Shown in pieces: positions 8,528 to 17,930 of a stretch of DNA of 64,000 bases; the stretch's first letter is position 1, and every line of letters starts with the position of its first letter. Made by a program: the position numbers and the translations under genes. This DNA is from Martelella mediterranea (GTDB taxonomy: Bacteria > Pseudomonadota > Alphaproteobacteria > Rhizobiales > Rhizobiaceae). The notes under the pieces were generated by a model that was not told where the DNA came from, made no database searches, and was given only the letters and a program-made list of their open reading frames with translations. The stretch spans positions 1 through 64,000 of the forward strand of contig PVUG01000010.1 in NCBI GenBank assembly GCA_003001975.1, written 5' to 3'.

Positions 8528-10747
8528 TTACTCATTTGTTTTAGGGGTCTTACTTGCAATTCTTCTATTAAAGCCGCCGCCTGCAGAACTCGTCAGGCTA
8601 CCCATTGAGCCGGCTGTTCCACCAGCGGCAACATTGGCCCGCATGGCTGCATGCGTGTCGAGATCGCTGACGGCATCCGGCTCGATCAGTCGAAACACCT
8701 TGCCAGGAAATTCGGCGATCAAGGCAAAAGAGCGTTCCAGCATGACGACATATGCGAAGAGCATAAACACCATGATGGCCAAGATGCCGATGAACCAGGT
8801 GATTTGGGTGTAGCTGTCACCAGACAGAGCCTGCGCTGCGGTGATGGCGTAGTAAAAGCCCCCATTGAGAAGCGTTCCGCCAATCCGGAAGATGATCATG
8901 CCCACAAGAAGCCCGAAGAGCATGAGCACCGGTGTTGCCGTCAGCGCCAGCAACATGACGTATCCGCGTCTGGCCTGTCGACCGCCCAAACCTTCGCCTT
9001 CCATCGACAAGTGAGCGATCGCCCACAGTGGTGCGGCGAAGATCATCTCCACGACCAACAGGAAGAAGGCCGTCACGCCGATGACCCAAATCACTGTAGG
9101 GATCATTGGCAGCACAAACGCCATGAAGTAGCCGGCAACCGAGATCCCGCTCAAAACCCAGCCGAGGAAGCCGGCGAACGCGATCACGGACTGTCCAAGA
9201 AAAGGCACCGCTGCCAGTACCGCGAGCGAAATCATGATGACGCCGCTATAGAACGCCAGCTGATTGCCGACGGCGATCAGGCCCACCATAGGGTCGCCGT
9301 CATTGGCAGCCGGGTTCAGAAAGTCGAAGGCTTCGTACAGATTGCCGGCAGACACCATATAGGATGTCATGTCGGCCGTTGAATCCGCAAAGGCTGCGCG
9401 CTCGTTGGTAAAGGCGCGTACATCGCTTCGGGCGACGCTCTCGTTCCACCATTCGACGACACCATTGTAGGTGCCGGCGAAACTCTCAAGGAATTTCGTG
9501 GCGTCTCCCTGGGCTGAACCGAGCAGATACCAGTTGGCGTCGTCATACTGCGAGGCAATAGACTCACCGACACGTCCTTTCGGATTGGCCGTTGCCCCGA
9601 TCGCGCCACCGGGGGTCGTCTGCGGAATTCCTCCGGCCACGGCTGATGCGTCTGCGGTAAATCGGCTGATCAGCTGATAGTAGTAGCCCGCTTGCAGCCA
9701 TCCGCCATCCTTTAGGCTGGCCGACAGGTCGACGTTCTGCTCTTTGTCGCCGATGCCGTTGACATTGATCGTCTCCGTTTCGGAAGCTGCGGATTGCACA
9801 TCCTTTTGCAGCTTGTCGGTTGCGATATAGTCTTTGAGGATGTCGGCATGAAGTTCGCGCCATTCCGCAAGGTCATCTGCAAGACCCCTATAATCGGGCA
9901 AAGGTTGCCGTTGAGAAACGGCCAGGGCGACCGAATCCGCCATCGGCGCATAATTGTTGGTGATCTGATTGACTGCATCACGCATGGCTTTTGCGTAGTC
10001 GGCGTAGGTTTTGTCCGACGACGCAGCGATCCTTTGGAAACCCTTGGTTTCGGAAGGAAGCGTGATCGTGCCGCACGCACCCCGATAGTTGGGCATGTCA
10101 TAGGAGAGCGCCAAGCTGCCGCTGGCCGTTGTACGCCAGTTTTTGGTAATGCCGGCAATGTCGCCACCGCCCTTTGCAGCTTCAGCGTTGTAGACAGCTC
10201 GGCACATCTCCATGCGCCAAACAGCCTGAATGAACTGACCGTCTTTTTGGGACATGTCCGTGCCAACGATCGGCATGTGGTCGTTGAACACCAGATCCAC
10301 GCTCTTCTGCCAAAAGTAGGATGCCGTACCCGTTCCAAACTGCACCAGATAGGCGGCTGCATGCTGAACGCCATTGTACCCTGTCGCAGGGATCGGAATA
10401 AGCAGCGCTGCTGCGACCAGTGTGCGGATCGGCGCCCACAGCGATGAGTGGCGTCGGCCGAGGACTTCGCCGTGGTGTGCCGATTCCATCGTCCCGATGA
10501 TAATGTTGTAGGCCAACAAGATCGCACCAAGGGCGAAGAAGAGGATATTGAAGTCCGAGATGAGCACCGAGATGAGGGTTTTGTCGTTCGGTCCGGGAAA
10601 AAGCGGACCAAAAATCATGTTCAGATAGGTGTTCGTCCGTTCGTCGCCGCCGCCGGAGAGAATGTCCACGACATCGATTTCCTGTGCGAACGCGCCGGAG
10701 CTGGTAAAGATGAAGGCCAGGGGCAGACTTTTTAGAAATCGCCGCAA
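8528..10747 (-). CDS. traY: DotA/TraY family type IVB secretion membrane protein
   Basis: Large polytopic inner-membrane protein (739 residues) of I-type conjugation and Dot/Icm systems, needed for assembly of the transfer channel. A signal peptide (FIFTSSGAFAQ) is followed by the DotA pattern: helix NILFFALGAILLAYNIIIGT, a large periplasmic loop with the two cysteine-bearing segments MEMCRAVYN and YRGACGTI, then a cluster of at least five helices in residues about 480-690. It lies at the downstream end of the tra operon directly after the TraX-like gene, as in R64 (traW-traX-traY). The family call is secure. The length is close to R64 TraY. Confidence 0.9.
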   Translation of the reverse strand: MRRFLKSLPLAFIFTSSGAFAQEIDVVDILSGGGDERTNTYLNMIFGPLFPGPNDKTLISVLISDFNILFFALGAILLAYNIIIGTMESAHHGEVLGRRHSSLWAPIRTLVAAALLIPIPATGYNGVQHAAAYLVQFGTGTASYFWQKSVDLVFNDHMPIVGTDMSQKDGQFIQAVWRMEMCRAVYNAEAAKGGGDIAGITKNWRTTASGSLALSYDMPNYRGACGTITLPSETKGFQRIAASSDKTYADYAKAMRDAVNQITNNYAPMADSVALAVSQRQPLPDYRGLADDLAEWRELHADILKDYIATDKLQKDVQSAASETETINVNGIGDKEQNVDLSASLKDGGWLQAGYYYQLISRFTADASAVAGGIPQTTPGGAIGATANPKGRVGESIASQYDDANWYLLGSAQGDATKFLESFAGTYNGVVEWWNESVARSDVRAFTNERAAFADSTADMTSYMVSAGNLYEAFDFLNPAANDGDPMVGLIAVGNQLAFYSGVIMISLAVLAAVPFLGQSVIAFAGFLGWVLSGISVAGYFMAFVLPMIPTVIWVIGVTAFFLLVVEMIFAAPLWAIAHLSMEGEGLGGRQARRGYVMLLALTATPVLMLFGLLVGMIIFRIGGTLLNGGFYYAITAAQALSGDSYTQITWFIGILAIMVFMLFAYVVMLERSFALIAEFPGKVFRLIEPDAVSDLDTHAAMRANVAAGGTAGSMGSLTSSAGGGFNRRIASKTPKTNE

Positions 10748-10750
10748 GGT

Positions 10751-11266
10751 TCAATCCTTCCTGATTATCTGCATGTCGTAAGGAAGACGGTGCTGTAGGT
10801 AGTCCGCAAAGGGACCGAAACGGCCCTGTCGGATTTGCCAGTAGGCAAAATCGGCTTTCATCGCTTTGGCCGCCAACAAAAATGCCAAAACGATGAGCGC
10901 AATGAGCGTGAAGATGCTGAAAATGCCGAAGGCAAACAGGGCCGGAATCGCTGCGAGACTAAGAAACGCGATGATCGTGTAGACCGTTCGTTCCCGCAGC
11001 CAGGCACGGGCGTCATCCTCGATTTCCTTTTGGCTCATACCGGATGTCTGAGCCTTGAAACGGGCGATGCCGCCGTCTTCGTCCGTCTTATAAAACTTGT
11101 CGCGAGAATAGCGCTTCGGCCGCATGGTGCTGGCGATAATATCCCATGCCGCCATGCCGACCGAAAACGCGGACGTGACGATGAAGGCAAGCTGGTGCAT
11201 GCCGCCGCGTCGGGCAAGCCAGCCAGTCTTGTGCGGATCATCCTGTCGGTTCCGCCGTCTTTTCAT
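10751..11266 (-). CDS. TraX/IcmV-like inner-membrane transfer protein
   Basis: A 171-residue protein with a basic N-terminus (MKRRRNRQDD), one hydrophobic segment around residues 25-45 and a helical hairpin around residues 95-140 (TIIAFLSLAAIPALFAFGIF, then LIALIVLAFLLAA). Size, topology and position between the TraW-like and TraY genes match TraX of IncI plasmids and IcmV of Legionella, small membrane proteins of type IVB machines whose role is poorly known. It overlaps the TraW-like stop by one base and ends 3 bases before traY, so it is in the same operon. The assignment rests on position and topology more than on residues. Confidence 0.6.
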   Translation of the reverse strand: MKRRRNRQDDPHKTGWLARRGGMHQLAFIVTSAFSVGMAAWDIIASTMRPKRYSRDKFYKTDEDGGIARFKAQTSGMSQKEIEDDARAWLRERTVYTIIAFLSLAAIPALFAFGIFSIFTLIALIVLAFLLAAKAMKADFAYWQIRQGRFGPFADYLQHRLPYDMQIIRKD

Positions 11267-12378
11267 CAGTCGTTCACCGGGATTAGGGTTGTCCTGCTGT
11301 CGCGATCGTCAAGCTGAAGAGCGAGCAGTGCAGACAGAGCGGCCGCCTGTCGCCGTTCGAGACCGAAACGCTCCCATGAGACGTAGAGCTGCAGGGCATT
11401 GGTCAAAAGGTTTTCGCGTTCAACGGCTTCTGGTGACATCTTGGCAACGGCCTGATGCCATTCCGGATTCGGGAAGCGACTTTCAACGAAAATATCCAAA
11501 GCCTGAAGCTTCGAAACCTTGTCTCCAATCTCATAGGGGTAGTTGGTCGGCGCGGCCTTTTTGGCCCATCCGGCGAGCTCGCTGCTGCCGGTCGGCGCAC
11601 TCAGATCGCCAAGGTAGGAAAGAATGGCGTGAGAGGCTGAGCGACGTGTCGCGTCGACCTGGCGCGCCGCCATCTGCGCCTTGCCGGCCGGCGTTTTCGC
11701 TTCGCCTTCCGTAATTGGCTTTGCCGGGATCGGGTCAACCATATTGTTGACCATGCGTGCATATGCCTGAGCAACCTTACCTTCGGACGTGTCCAACGTC
11801 TGCGCATCGGTCAGAAAACGAATGTCAGACGTCGGATCTTTGAAGCCGCCAACATCTTCCAGCTCGTCCCGGTCTTTGATAATCGCATTGGCGACCGCAA
11901 GCCCACCCTGGGACACTGCCTGTCCCTCAGCACCGTTTCCACGCGAGCGATTGCGCGACAGGTTCGAGACGTCAGTCCCGCCGACGCCATAGGAAGCCGT
12001 TCCGCCGCCGAATTGCATCAGACCGGAAAGGTCGAAGCAGGCCGAGGCTGCCGGATCGTAGCGGCCGCCTTCCGCCTTGCCGCGGGCCTCCTGACGCGCC
12101 CGCAGCGTGTCATTCAACTGTGCTGCGTCCTCGATGCGCTTTTGCGCCTCCACGGAGCGATCGGAATAGGCGCTCAGCTGTGCGACCCCTTTCAGGATCG
12201 TGTCCGCAATTTGCTGACCGACATCCGTCGTATGGTCGTTGACGTCCTGGATTGTCTTGTTGCTGTATTGGGCAACAATATTGCGCACGCCACCGCAGGA
12301 GCATGCCGCTTCAGCCGTCTGCGCCAGTCCGACACTCGCAACCGAAACCAACAAGCCATAAATCAGGTGTTTCATCAC
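11266..12378 (-). CDS. TraW/IcmX-like periplasmic conjugal transfer protein
   Basis: Exported protein, 370 residues, signal peptide ending near AQTAEAA followed by a CSCGG cysteine cluster. A long helical region (about residues 30-105) contains many polar residues, then a low-complexity Gly/Ser segment and a C-terminal helical domain ending in LERRQAAALSALLALQL. It occupies the place of TraW of IncI plasmids (IcmX in Legionella), a secreted or periplasmic component. It overlaps the genes on both sides (4 bases upstream, 1 base downstream), showing tight coupling. Identification by synteny and general character; moderate confidence in the name, high confidence that the gene is real. Confidence 0.65.
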   Translation of the reverse strand: MMKHLIYGLLVSVASVGLAQTAEAACSCGGVRNIVAQYSNKTIQDVNDHTTDVGQQIADTILKGVAQLSAYSDRSVEAQKRIEDAAQLNDTLRARQEARGKAEGGRYDPAASACFDLSGLMQFGGGTASYGVGGTDVSNLSRNRSRGNGAEGQAVSQGGLAVANAIIKDRDELEDVGGFKDPTSDIRFLTDAQTLDTSEGKVAQAYARMVNNMVDPIPAKPITEGEAKTPAGKAQMAARQVDATRRSASHAILSYLGDLSAPTGSSELAGWAKKAAPTNYPYEIGDKVSKLQALDIFVESRFPNPEWHQAVAKMSPEAVERENLLTNALQLYVSWERFGLERRQAAALSALLALQLDDRDSRTTLIPVND

Positions 12379-12968
12379 TGTCCTCCGGTGCCATAGAGCT
12401 TCTGATAGGTATCGCGCAGCAACGAATTCGCGCCAGCGTCTCTCACGCCCGCGTCGCCGCCATAGTCGCCGCCCTGTGACAGACCCATGTTGACGGACCC
12501 GAAGTCGAGAACGTCACTGGAACCGCCGGTAAAGCTGTCTACCGAGATGCCGTCGAAGGACGGCAGCTGAAGCGCCGATGTCAGGGGCTCCGTGGCCTTG
12601 TCCCAGGCTTCTTGTGCAAAGGAGCAGATCTGTTGTTCTGCGTTGGACAAGGCAGAATCGAACAGGCCCTGCACATCAGGAACCTGAATGGCGATATCCA
12701 GATCCAGGTTCATGAGATTGTCCAGGCAGCCAAGGCCATCAATGGGCTTCGGTTGTTGAAGCGCCGCTTCTTTTCGAGCCACCTCAGTGTCGATTCCTGC
12801 GCGGATTGCGTCGGTCAAACTGATTTTGACGGTGTCAGTACATGCGCCGCTTTGGCCGCCGAGCATGGAATCGAATAGCTGTTCGATCTGGTCGGTTCCC
12901 TCTGCGGCATGGGTCAATCCCGCGTGCAGCATCAGGGCAGGTGCAAAAACCAATAGAAGCTTCTTCAT
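12375..12968 (-). CDS. Exported conjugation-locus protein of unknown function
   Basis: A 197-residue protein with a clear Sec signal (MKKLLLVFAPALMLHAGLTHAA) and four cysteines in the mature part (ACTDTV, GLGCLDN, QQICSF spacing), which suggests disulfides made by the DsbC-like protein at 19109. The C-terminal 60 residues are Gly/Ser/Asp-rich. It overlaps its neighbours by 4 bases on each side and sits between the lysozyme-like gene and the TraW-like gene, where I-type plasmids may carry accessory pilus or surface genes. I do not recognise a family. Confidence 0.7.
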   Translation of the reverse strand: MKKLLLVFAPALMLHAGLTHAAEGTDQIEQLFDSMLGGQSGACTDTVKISLTDAIRAGIDTEVARKEAALQQPKPIDGLGCLDNLMNLDLDIAIQVPDVQGLFDSALSNAEQQICSFAQEAWDKATEPLTSALQLPSFDGISVDSFTGGSSDVLDFGSVNMGLSQGGDYGGDAGVRDAGANSLLRDTYQKLYGTGGQ

Positions 12969-13684
12969 AGCGTTTTCTTTTCTCCCTGATATGGCGGCAC
13001 TTCCTGAATGAGAACGGGCCGCTTAGATCCAAAGCCGGGAAAGTCGCTCGTCGCGCCATACATTCCCCCGACGGAATAGGTGTTCGTGTATCCGAAGCCG
13101 TCGTATGAATTGCCGTTGATGGATGCCATGCGCTTCAGGATGAGATCCTGCAGCTCCGCATAGGATGATAGGTTATTGGCCGCGAGATAGCTCTCGGGTA
13201 GCGCGTTGGGATCAAAACCGCTTGCAACCCAATCATTCAGGGCGCCGGAGCCAAGAAAATGCGCCGCGTCCAGCAGGCTTTCCTGTGTGATCTGCACGCC
13301 ATTGACTGTCTGACCCACCAGCCCGCGTGTTTGGGAACTCATTGAATTCCAGTTGCTGATGGTCAGCTCGTTCACGGCGCGCTCTTGCAACGCCTTACCG
13401 GCTTCGGAATACCGGAGATCGTCAAGCGAAGAGACGCCGGCGGCGCGGGCCTTTTCGGTGAAGGTGTAGTTAGACCAGTTGCCACCAGATCCCTGGGTAT
13501 ATCCGAGCGTGGCCCATGTACCGGCCGTGATCTGGTACTTGCCGAGCGCGGTGCCCTTTTTGTTGATGATCGAGTAGCTGTCGCCGCCTTCATGCCTCTT
13601 GAGCGCATCCAGATATCCGGCATGTGCCGCTACAGATGCCAGGCCGAGCGAAAAAGCGGATAAGCACAAGATAACCTGTTTCAT
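12965..13684 (-). CDS. Periplasmic lysozyme-like peptidoglycan hydrolase of the transfer apparatus
   Basis: A 239-residue exported protein, signal peptide ending at VAAHAG. The mature N-terminus has the lysozyme-fold start LDALKRHEGGDSYSIINKKG...LGKYQIT, with Glu32 the likely catalytic acid and GKYQIT resembling the conserved G-x-x-Q segment of transglycosylase and phage-lysozyme domains. It is likely to open the peptidoglycan locally for assembly of the secretion channel, like VirB1 in type IVA systems. The C-terminus (about residues 190-239) has no recognisable domain. It sits in the middle of the tra operon with 4-base overlaps on both sides. Confidence 0.75.
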   Translation of the reverse strand: MKQVILCLSAFSLGLASVAAHAGYLDALKRHEGGDSYSIINKKGTALGKYQITAGTWATLGYTQGSGGNWSNYTFTEKARAAGVSSLDDLRYSEAGKALQERAVNELTISNWNSMSSQTRGLVGQTVNGVQITQESLLDAAHFLGSGALNDWVASGFDPNALPESYLAANNLSSYAELQDLILKRMASINGNSYDGFGYTNTYSVGGMYGATSDFPGFGSKRPVLIQEVPPYQGEKKTL

Positions 13685-14517
13685 AGCGGCTTCTCCCGAC
13701 CGGCCTCCAGGACAGGCATAAGACTGATTGTCTTGACCCGTTCACCACTGCCGACGCTGTAAACGCCGATGCCGTCATCGATCGACAATTCGATCAAGCG
13801 GTAACCTTCCTCGTCGCGATCTGGCTCCAGAGCGAAATCTTGCGTATAGGTCCGGAAGTTGGCGATCGCCTTGTTATCCCCGTCGAGGACAATCAGTGGG
13901 CAGGGACCGTTGCCGCAATAGTAAAGGGAACGCGCTGTAATGACGGTTTCGTCGCCGCTCTTCAGGTCCACGTCAAATGCGAGAAACTCAGGCGGCTCGA
14001 CGCCCTCGGGAGGTGCCGATCGAGCATTCAGGACGCCATAGGCGGCGCGCTTCTCATCTTCCGTGGCAACGCGGGACTCGTAAACATCACCTAGTACCTG
14101 GGGCGAGTAGGACGTGCTGAACCATTTCCAAACACGACCGTCGTCGCCATGGATGGAGCGAATGCCATCCATGCCGACGTCTCCAATACCCACCGCATCG
14201 CCAAGGCCCCGCCAGACTTCAAGCCACATTGCGTCCGGCTCGCTGTAATAAAGAGCAACAACGCCGCAGTTTGGATCGCATTTGCGGTTGTCGCCGAGGC
14301 GCACCACCATCTGGTCATAGCTATCGGTCGGCTCTTCCAGCCAGACGCGCTCGGCCTCGACCATGCGATAGAAGCGCCCATACATCTTGCGAGCGACCTG
14401 TGTCGCATCCGCATCCACATCGTTGAAGGTGATGTATTTGGTCGCTACGTCCGTGTCTTGCGCGACAGCTGCCGATGACGACAACAGAAGCGCCAGCGCC
14501 ACGTTTCGAAAACTCAT
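13681..14517 (-). CDS. Exported conjugation-locus protein of unknown function
   Basis: A 278-residue protein with a signal peptide (VALALLLSSSAAVAQ). The mature part is acidic, probably mostly beta, with paired cysteines (KCDPNCG and YYCGNGPC) that could form disulfides. No known family recognised. It starts inside the 3' end of the TraU ATPase gene (4-base overlap) and overlaps the lysozyme-like gene, so it is coupled to the machine. By order it stands in the region occupied by traV in R64, but I see no residue evidence for homology. Confidence 0.7.
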   Translation of the reverse strand: MSFRNVALALLLSSSAAVAQDTDVATKYITFNDVDADATQVARKMYGRFYRMVEAERVWLEEPTDSYDQMVVRLGDNRKCDPNCGVVALYYSEPDAMWLEVWRGLGDAVGIGDVGMDGIRSIHGDDGRVWKWFSTSYSPQVLGDVYESRVATEDEKRAAYGVLNARSAPPEGVEPPEFLAFDVDLKSGDETVITARSLYYCGNGPCPLIVLDGDNKAIANFRTYTQDFALEPDRDEEGYRLIELSIDDGIGVYSVGSGERVKTISLMPVLEAGREKPL

Positions 14518-17500
14518 GCTACTGCCTCCTTCACAATTTGATCTGCGAGATCGCGGATGACATCGCCTCTTTTGCCTTCGTCAACGGCAACGCCCCGATC
14601 TTCCAGCTCACCGAGCCGGCGTTCGATCGTTGCCTTTGCAGATCCGTCGGGAAAGCGGGCGGCCAGAATGGCGCGCGCGCGCTTCGAGCCGAGACGGTCA
14701 TAGAGCATGGACCGCAAGGCCGTGTCCTCGGATGTGGTGGACAGCGCCCATAGCTCGATCGGGCCGAGCTCATTGATCAGATATTGGGTGTAAACACCGC
14801 TCTTCAGCGTCAGATAAGCCATGACCGGAGCGCCCTCGCCAGGGACGGGGCCATGGAGCGTTCGGAGGATCGATCGAGCAGAGGCTGAAAGATTGTAGGT
14901 TTCGGAGACCTCTGAAATCGCGCTTTCCGTCGGCACATTGCAGAACCAAATATTGGTGACGAGCTTCTGGATGGCCTCATCGAAGTCATCCATCAGCTGC
15001 GATGCCAAGGCGATCTGGACACCCGCTTTCCGGCACACTCGAACGTCATTGATGACCTGCTGGCGAATACCGAGCCCACCAGTCATGTGGTACTCGTCAA
15101 AGCACAGTCGTTTGTGCATCTGACGGTTATTTTTCCAACGGCGCAGATGGTAGTCGATGTAGACTTGCGGTGCCTTCAGGCCCCGCAACTCGTCTTCGTC
15201 CAACCAGAAGTCAGAGGTGACGGCATGGTGGGCCAGCATATACATGATAGCGGTATGTCGTTTCGCTTGCGGCCCGACCGTCGCGGTCACGTCCGACAGA
15301 TCAAAGGCTATGATGCGCGCGCCGGAGACATCGAAACGCGTCGGGCGAGCGAGGATGGGGAAATCCTTGGTCGCGGAGCTGACCATGCGCTGAAACGCTT
15401 TAAGCACCGGCTCCTGGGTGCGCGTCACCATTTCTCGGAAGGGTTCTCGAACTGTCTCGGAATTCGATACCAAGATGAGATCGGACAGCGTCGGAACGGC
15501 AAAGCGCTGCGCCAGTGCAGCCTCATGCCGTCGACCGTTTTCCATCAGAACGTCGGTCACCTCCCACCAGGTCGAGGACTGGTCGGCTACATAGCCGACC
15601 TCACCGAGAGCGGCGTCGACTTCATAACTTTCCGATGGCACGTATTTCTTCGGCTCCCGGTCATCCGAAAACCGCTCATAGGCTTCGTTAATGCAGCTTG
15701 CTGCCAGCGCGGAAATGCCGTCATAGGCCGATTCAGCCCCGTCCGGCGTGCATAGCAAGGTCACAAGATTGACGAGGTATCCGCGCTCGTGAGCCAGAGG
15801 AAACCGCAATGCGAGCTGGGTGTCGAACGGATTGACCGAATACTGTTCTTCCATCCGGAGCCGGTGATAGACGACCTCGTGACGCCGGTTCGCCGGCAGA
15901 CTGTCACGCAGGAGCGAAATCAATCCGGCCGAGGACGGGCCGACATCGATGATCGAAATGCGGGGCAACAATCCGCTACCATCATCGGACTGGCCACTTT
16001 GCGGCGACAGCGCCACGCCAAGGTTCATCGAGTTCAGCAGGACTGATTTGCCGGAGCCCGGCGTTCCGACGATAACGTCGACCCATGACGTCTGCTTGGA
16101 TGATCCCGGCTGATAGGGCCAAAGCTTTCCGTCCGGTGTTCGGAACAGCACTGCACCATGATCCCAGCATTTCGCCGGACGCGAAATCGGGCTCATCGCC
16201 AGCGCGTGTGACAGGCTCGCCGCCATGGGCGGCGCGGTCGACGCGCAGTTCATCGCGAGCGCCGACGACATGACGTTCTCGACGGGATCGCCAATCAGCG
16301 CATCGGTTTGCGCTGATCCCCAGCGCTCGACCGCGCGCCGTAGATTGGCAACCTGTCTCATGAGCACGTCCTTGTGGGTTTTCGGAGCCCAGGCCGCAAA
16401 GGAGACACGGAAGCGAACGGCCGTATCGTCGATGCCGTCGGCTTCGCGCAACGCATCGAACGCCTGTACGATACGCCGGTTGCGCGACGGCGCGGTCCAG
16501 GTGAACAGCCGCGCATATTGTTCTTTGAAGATCTGCCCCTGATAGCCGCCTGCTTCGATCAGCATCGAGGTGCGCCATGAAATCCTGTCTTTGCTGTCGA
16601 GAACCCGCCGCACAAGATCATTGAACGAAACAACGATCTCAGGCGGCAAGGACAAATCAAATCCCGAGAAGACGCTGTTGCCGATTTCAACTGTCGACTG
16701 ATCGACGATCGTCGCGCTTTCGGTCAGCAACTGGCGAGAAAGCGCCGGCCAGGTAAGATTGGAAATATCGCCCTTCTTCAGTTCGGCATTCGTAGACGGC
16801 ATCTTCTTCCGCATCATGTCCCCTGGAAGAACAGGCTTCCAGCTTGGTGATGCGTGCAGAAACTCGGGGTAGAGAACGCCTCTTGCGGCTGTGATGGCGG
16901 TACGCGCATCCAAGCGCTCCATTTCGATGCCGACCAGCGCAAATTCGCGCAAAAGCGCATCCGAGACCGACCTGTGACGTGTTCTGAGTGCTTCCAGAGC
17001 GGCATCGGGCCATTGCGATTGTCGCATCGAGGGCGCGCCTGAGAGGTTTTTCCTCCTCGCCGCCTGCCCCGCCTTGATCTCGTTCTTTGTCAGGTTGGAG
17101 GGGCGTGACCACACCGCCAGATAAGAACGTTCTCCGGTCAGCTTTCGCGGCAAAATCCTACGGCGCTCGTCAATCAAGTCGCCAACGTCAAGCCCGCTGT
17201 CATGGGCGACGCGCCCTATCGAGCTTAATGCCATGTCGATTTCAGATGCGCCGAGATCCGGCGAATGGCCGAACCAGAATTGCAGGGCGCATCCGGGAGA
17301 GGCAAAATAGGGTGTGATCGTGCGTCGCAGCTGTTCGACAGTCTGCGACACTTCCGTTTCACCGGCCAGCGAGCGGAACCCTTCGAGCGCAAAGACACTC
17401 ACCAGCGACCCGTCGTCGGCGACAAGGGTATCGTCGTCCTCCGCGGTCACCAGACGGCAATAGCCATCCAGCGACTTGCGGAAGACCGAGCGGCTCAAGG

Positions 17501-17540
17501 CCGCTGCGATGTAGTCGAGGGTTTCGCCGAAACGTGCCAT
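14514..17540 (-). CDS. traU: TraU/IcmB (DotO) type IVB secretion ATPase
   Basis: VirB4-like ATPase of I-type conjugation systems, 1008 residues, the size of TraU and IcmB. It energises assembly of the machine at the inner-membrane face. Walker A GTPGSGKS is at about residues 486-493, followed by ISIIDVGPSSAG. Other features are RLCFDEYHMTGGLGIRQQVINDVRVCRKAGVQIALASQ (Walker B with its following sensor region, cut here to the key idea of FDE and Q) and a long N-terminal domain. The C-terminal 80 residues contain a basic stretch. It begins 1 base past the stop of the IcmD-like gene and overlaps the next gene by 4 bases. Confidence 0.92.
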   Translation of the reverse strand: MARFGETLDYIAAALSRSVFRKSLDGYCRLVTAEDDDTLVADDGSLVSVFALEGFRSLAGETEVSQTVEQLRRTITPYFASPGCALQFWFGHSPDLGASEIDMALSSIGRVAHDSGLDVGDLIDERRRILPRKLTGERSYLAVWSRPSNLTKNEIKAGQAARRKNLSGAPSMRQSQWPDAALEALRTRHRSVSDALLREFALVGIEMERLDARTAITAARGVLYPEFLHASPSWKPVLPGDMMRKKMPSTNAELKKGDISNLTWPALSRQLLTESATIVDQSTVEIGNSVFSGFDLSLPPEIVVSFNDLVRRVLDSKDRISWRTSMLIEAGGYQGQIFKEQYARLFTWTAPSRNRRIVQAFDALREADGIDDTAVRFRVSFAAWAPKTHKDVLMRQVANLRRAVERWGSAQTDALIGDPVENVMSSALAMNCASTAPPMAASLSHALAMSPISRPAKCWDHGAVLFRTPDGKLWPYQPGSSKQTSWVDVIVGTPGSGKSVLLNSMNLGVALSPQSGQSDDGSGLLPRISIIDVGPSSAGLISLLRDSLPANRRHEVVYHRLRMEEQYSVNPFDTQLALRFPLAHERGYLVNLVTLLCTPDGAESAYDGISALAASCINEAYERFSDDREPKKYVPSESYEVDAALGEVGYVADQSSTWWEVTDVLMENGRRHEAALAQRFAVPTLSDLILVSNSETVREPFREMVTRTQEPVLKAFQRMVSSATKDFPILARPTRFDVSGARIIAFDLSDVTATVGPQAKRHTAIMYMLAHHAVTSDFWLDEDELRGLKAPQVYIDYHLRRWKNNRQMHKRLCFDEYHMTGGLGIRQQVINDVRVCRKAGVQIALASQLMDDFDEAIQKLVTNIWFCNVPTESAISEVSETYNLSASARSILRTLHGPVPGEGAPVMAYLTLKSGVYTQYLINELGPIELWALSTTSEDTALRSMLYDRLGSKRARAILAARFPDGSAKATIERRLGELEDRGVAVDEGKRGDVIRDLADQIVKEAVA

Positions 17541-17541
17541 A

Positions 17542-17916
17542 TCAGTTGATGCTTCTCAGCGTTCCATCGATGGTCGAGGTATCCGCACCCGAGCCGAGGA
17601 AGCTCGTGACACCAACGCCAGCCCAGGCCGGCAAGCCGATCAACAGTGCGCCGGCGAGAAACCATATGAGCATCGACATCGGGGAATGCTGTTGATGCGG
17701 ATTCCTGGAGTTCGAGACGAGTTTCACAATGCCGATGATGATGCACAAAAGGCCGCCGAAGAAGGCGATGGAGCCGAGAAGGTCGGCCCATGGCCCAAGT
17801 GTGGTCGTCGAAAAATTGCTGGCTAGATCACCCAGCGATTGTTGCGCCATCACTGGCCCAAGCATGGCCAGATAAAAGCCGGAAAATGTCAGCAGGCCGG
17901 TGCACTTTCTCTGCAT
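17542..17916 (-). CDS. IcmD/TraR-like small membrane protein of type IVB system
   Basis: A 124-residue protein with an N-terminal signal (LTFSGFYLAMLGPVMAQQ) and two further membrane helices (LLGSIAFFGGLLCIIIGIVKLV and SMLIWFLAGALLIGLPAWAG), ending in a short tail. This is the pattern of IcmD (DotP) and TraR, prepilin-like or pore-associated proteins. Position supports it: IcmG-, IcmC- and IcmD-like genes in a row ahead of the IcmB ATPase, as in Legionella icmG-C-D-J-B and R64 traP-Q-R-S-T-U. No IcmJ/TraT counterpart is present in this interval. Function inferred from synteny and topology. Confidence 0.7.
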   Translation of the reverse strand: MQRKCTGLLTFSGFYLAMLGPVMAQQSLGDLASNFSTTTLGPWADLLGSIAFFGGLLCIIIGIVKLVSNSRNPHQQHSPMSMLIWFLAGALLIGLPAWAGVGVTSFLGSGADTSTIDGTLRSIN

Positions 17917-17930
17917 TTGGTCTCTCCTTT

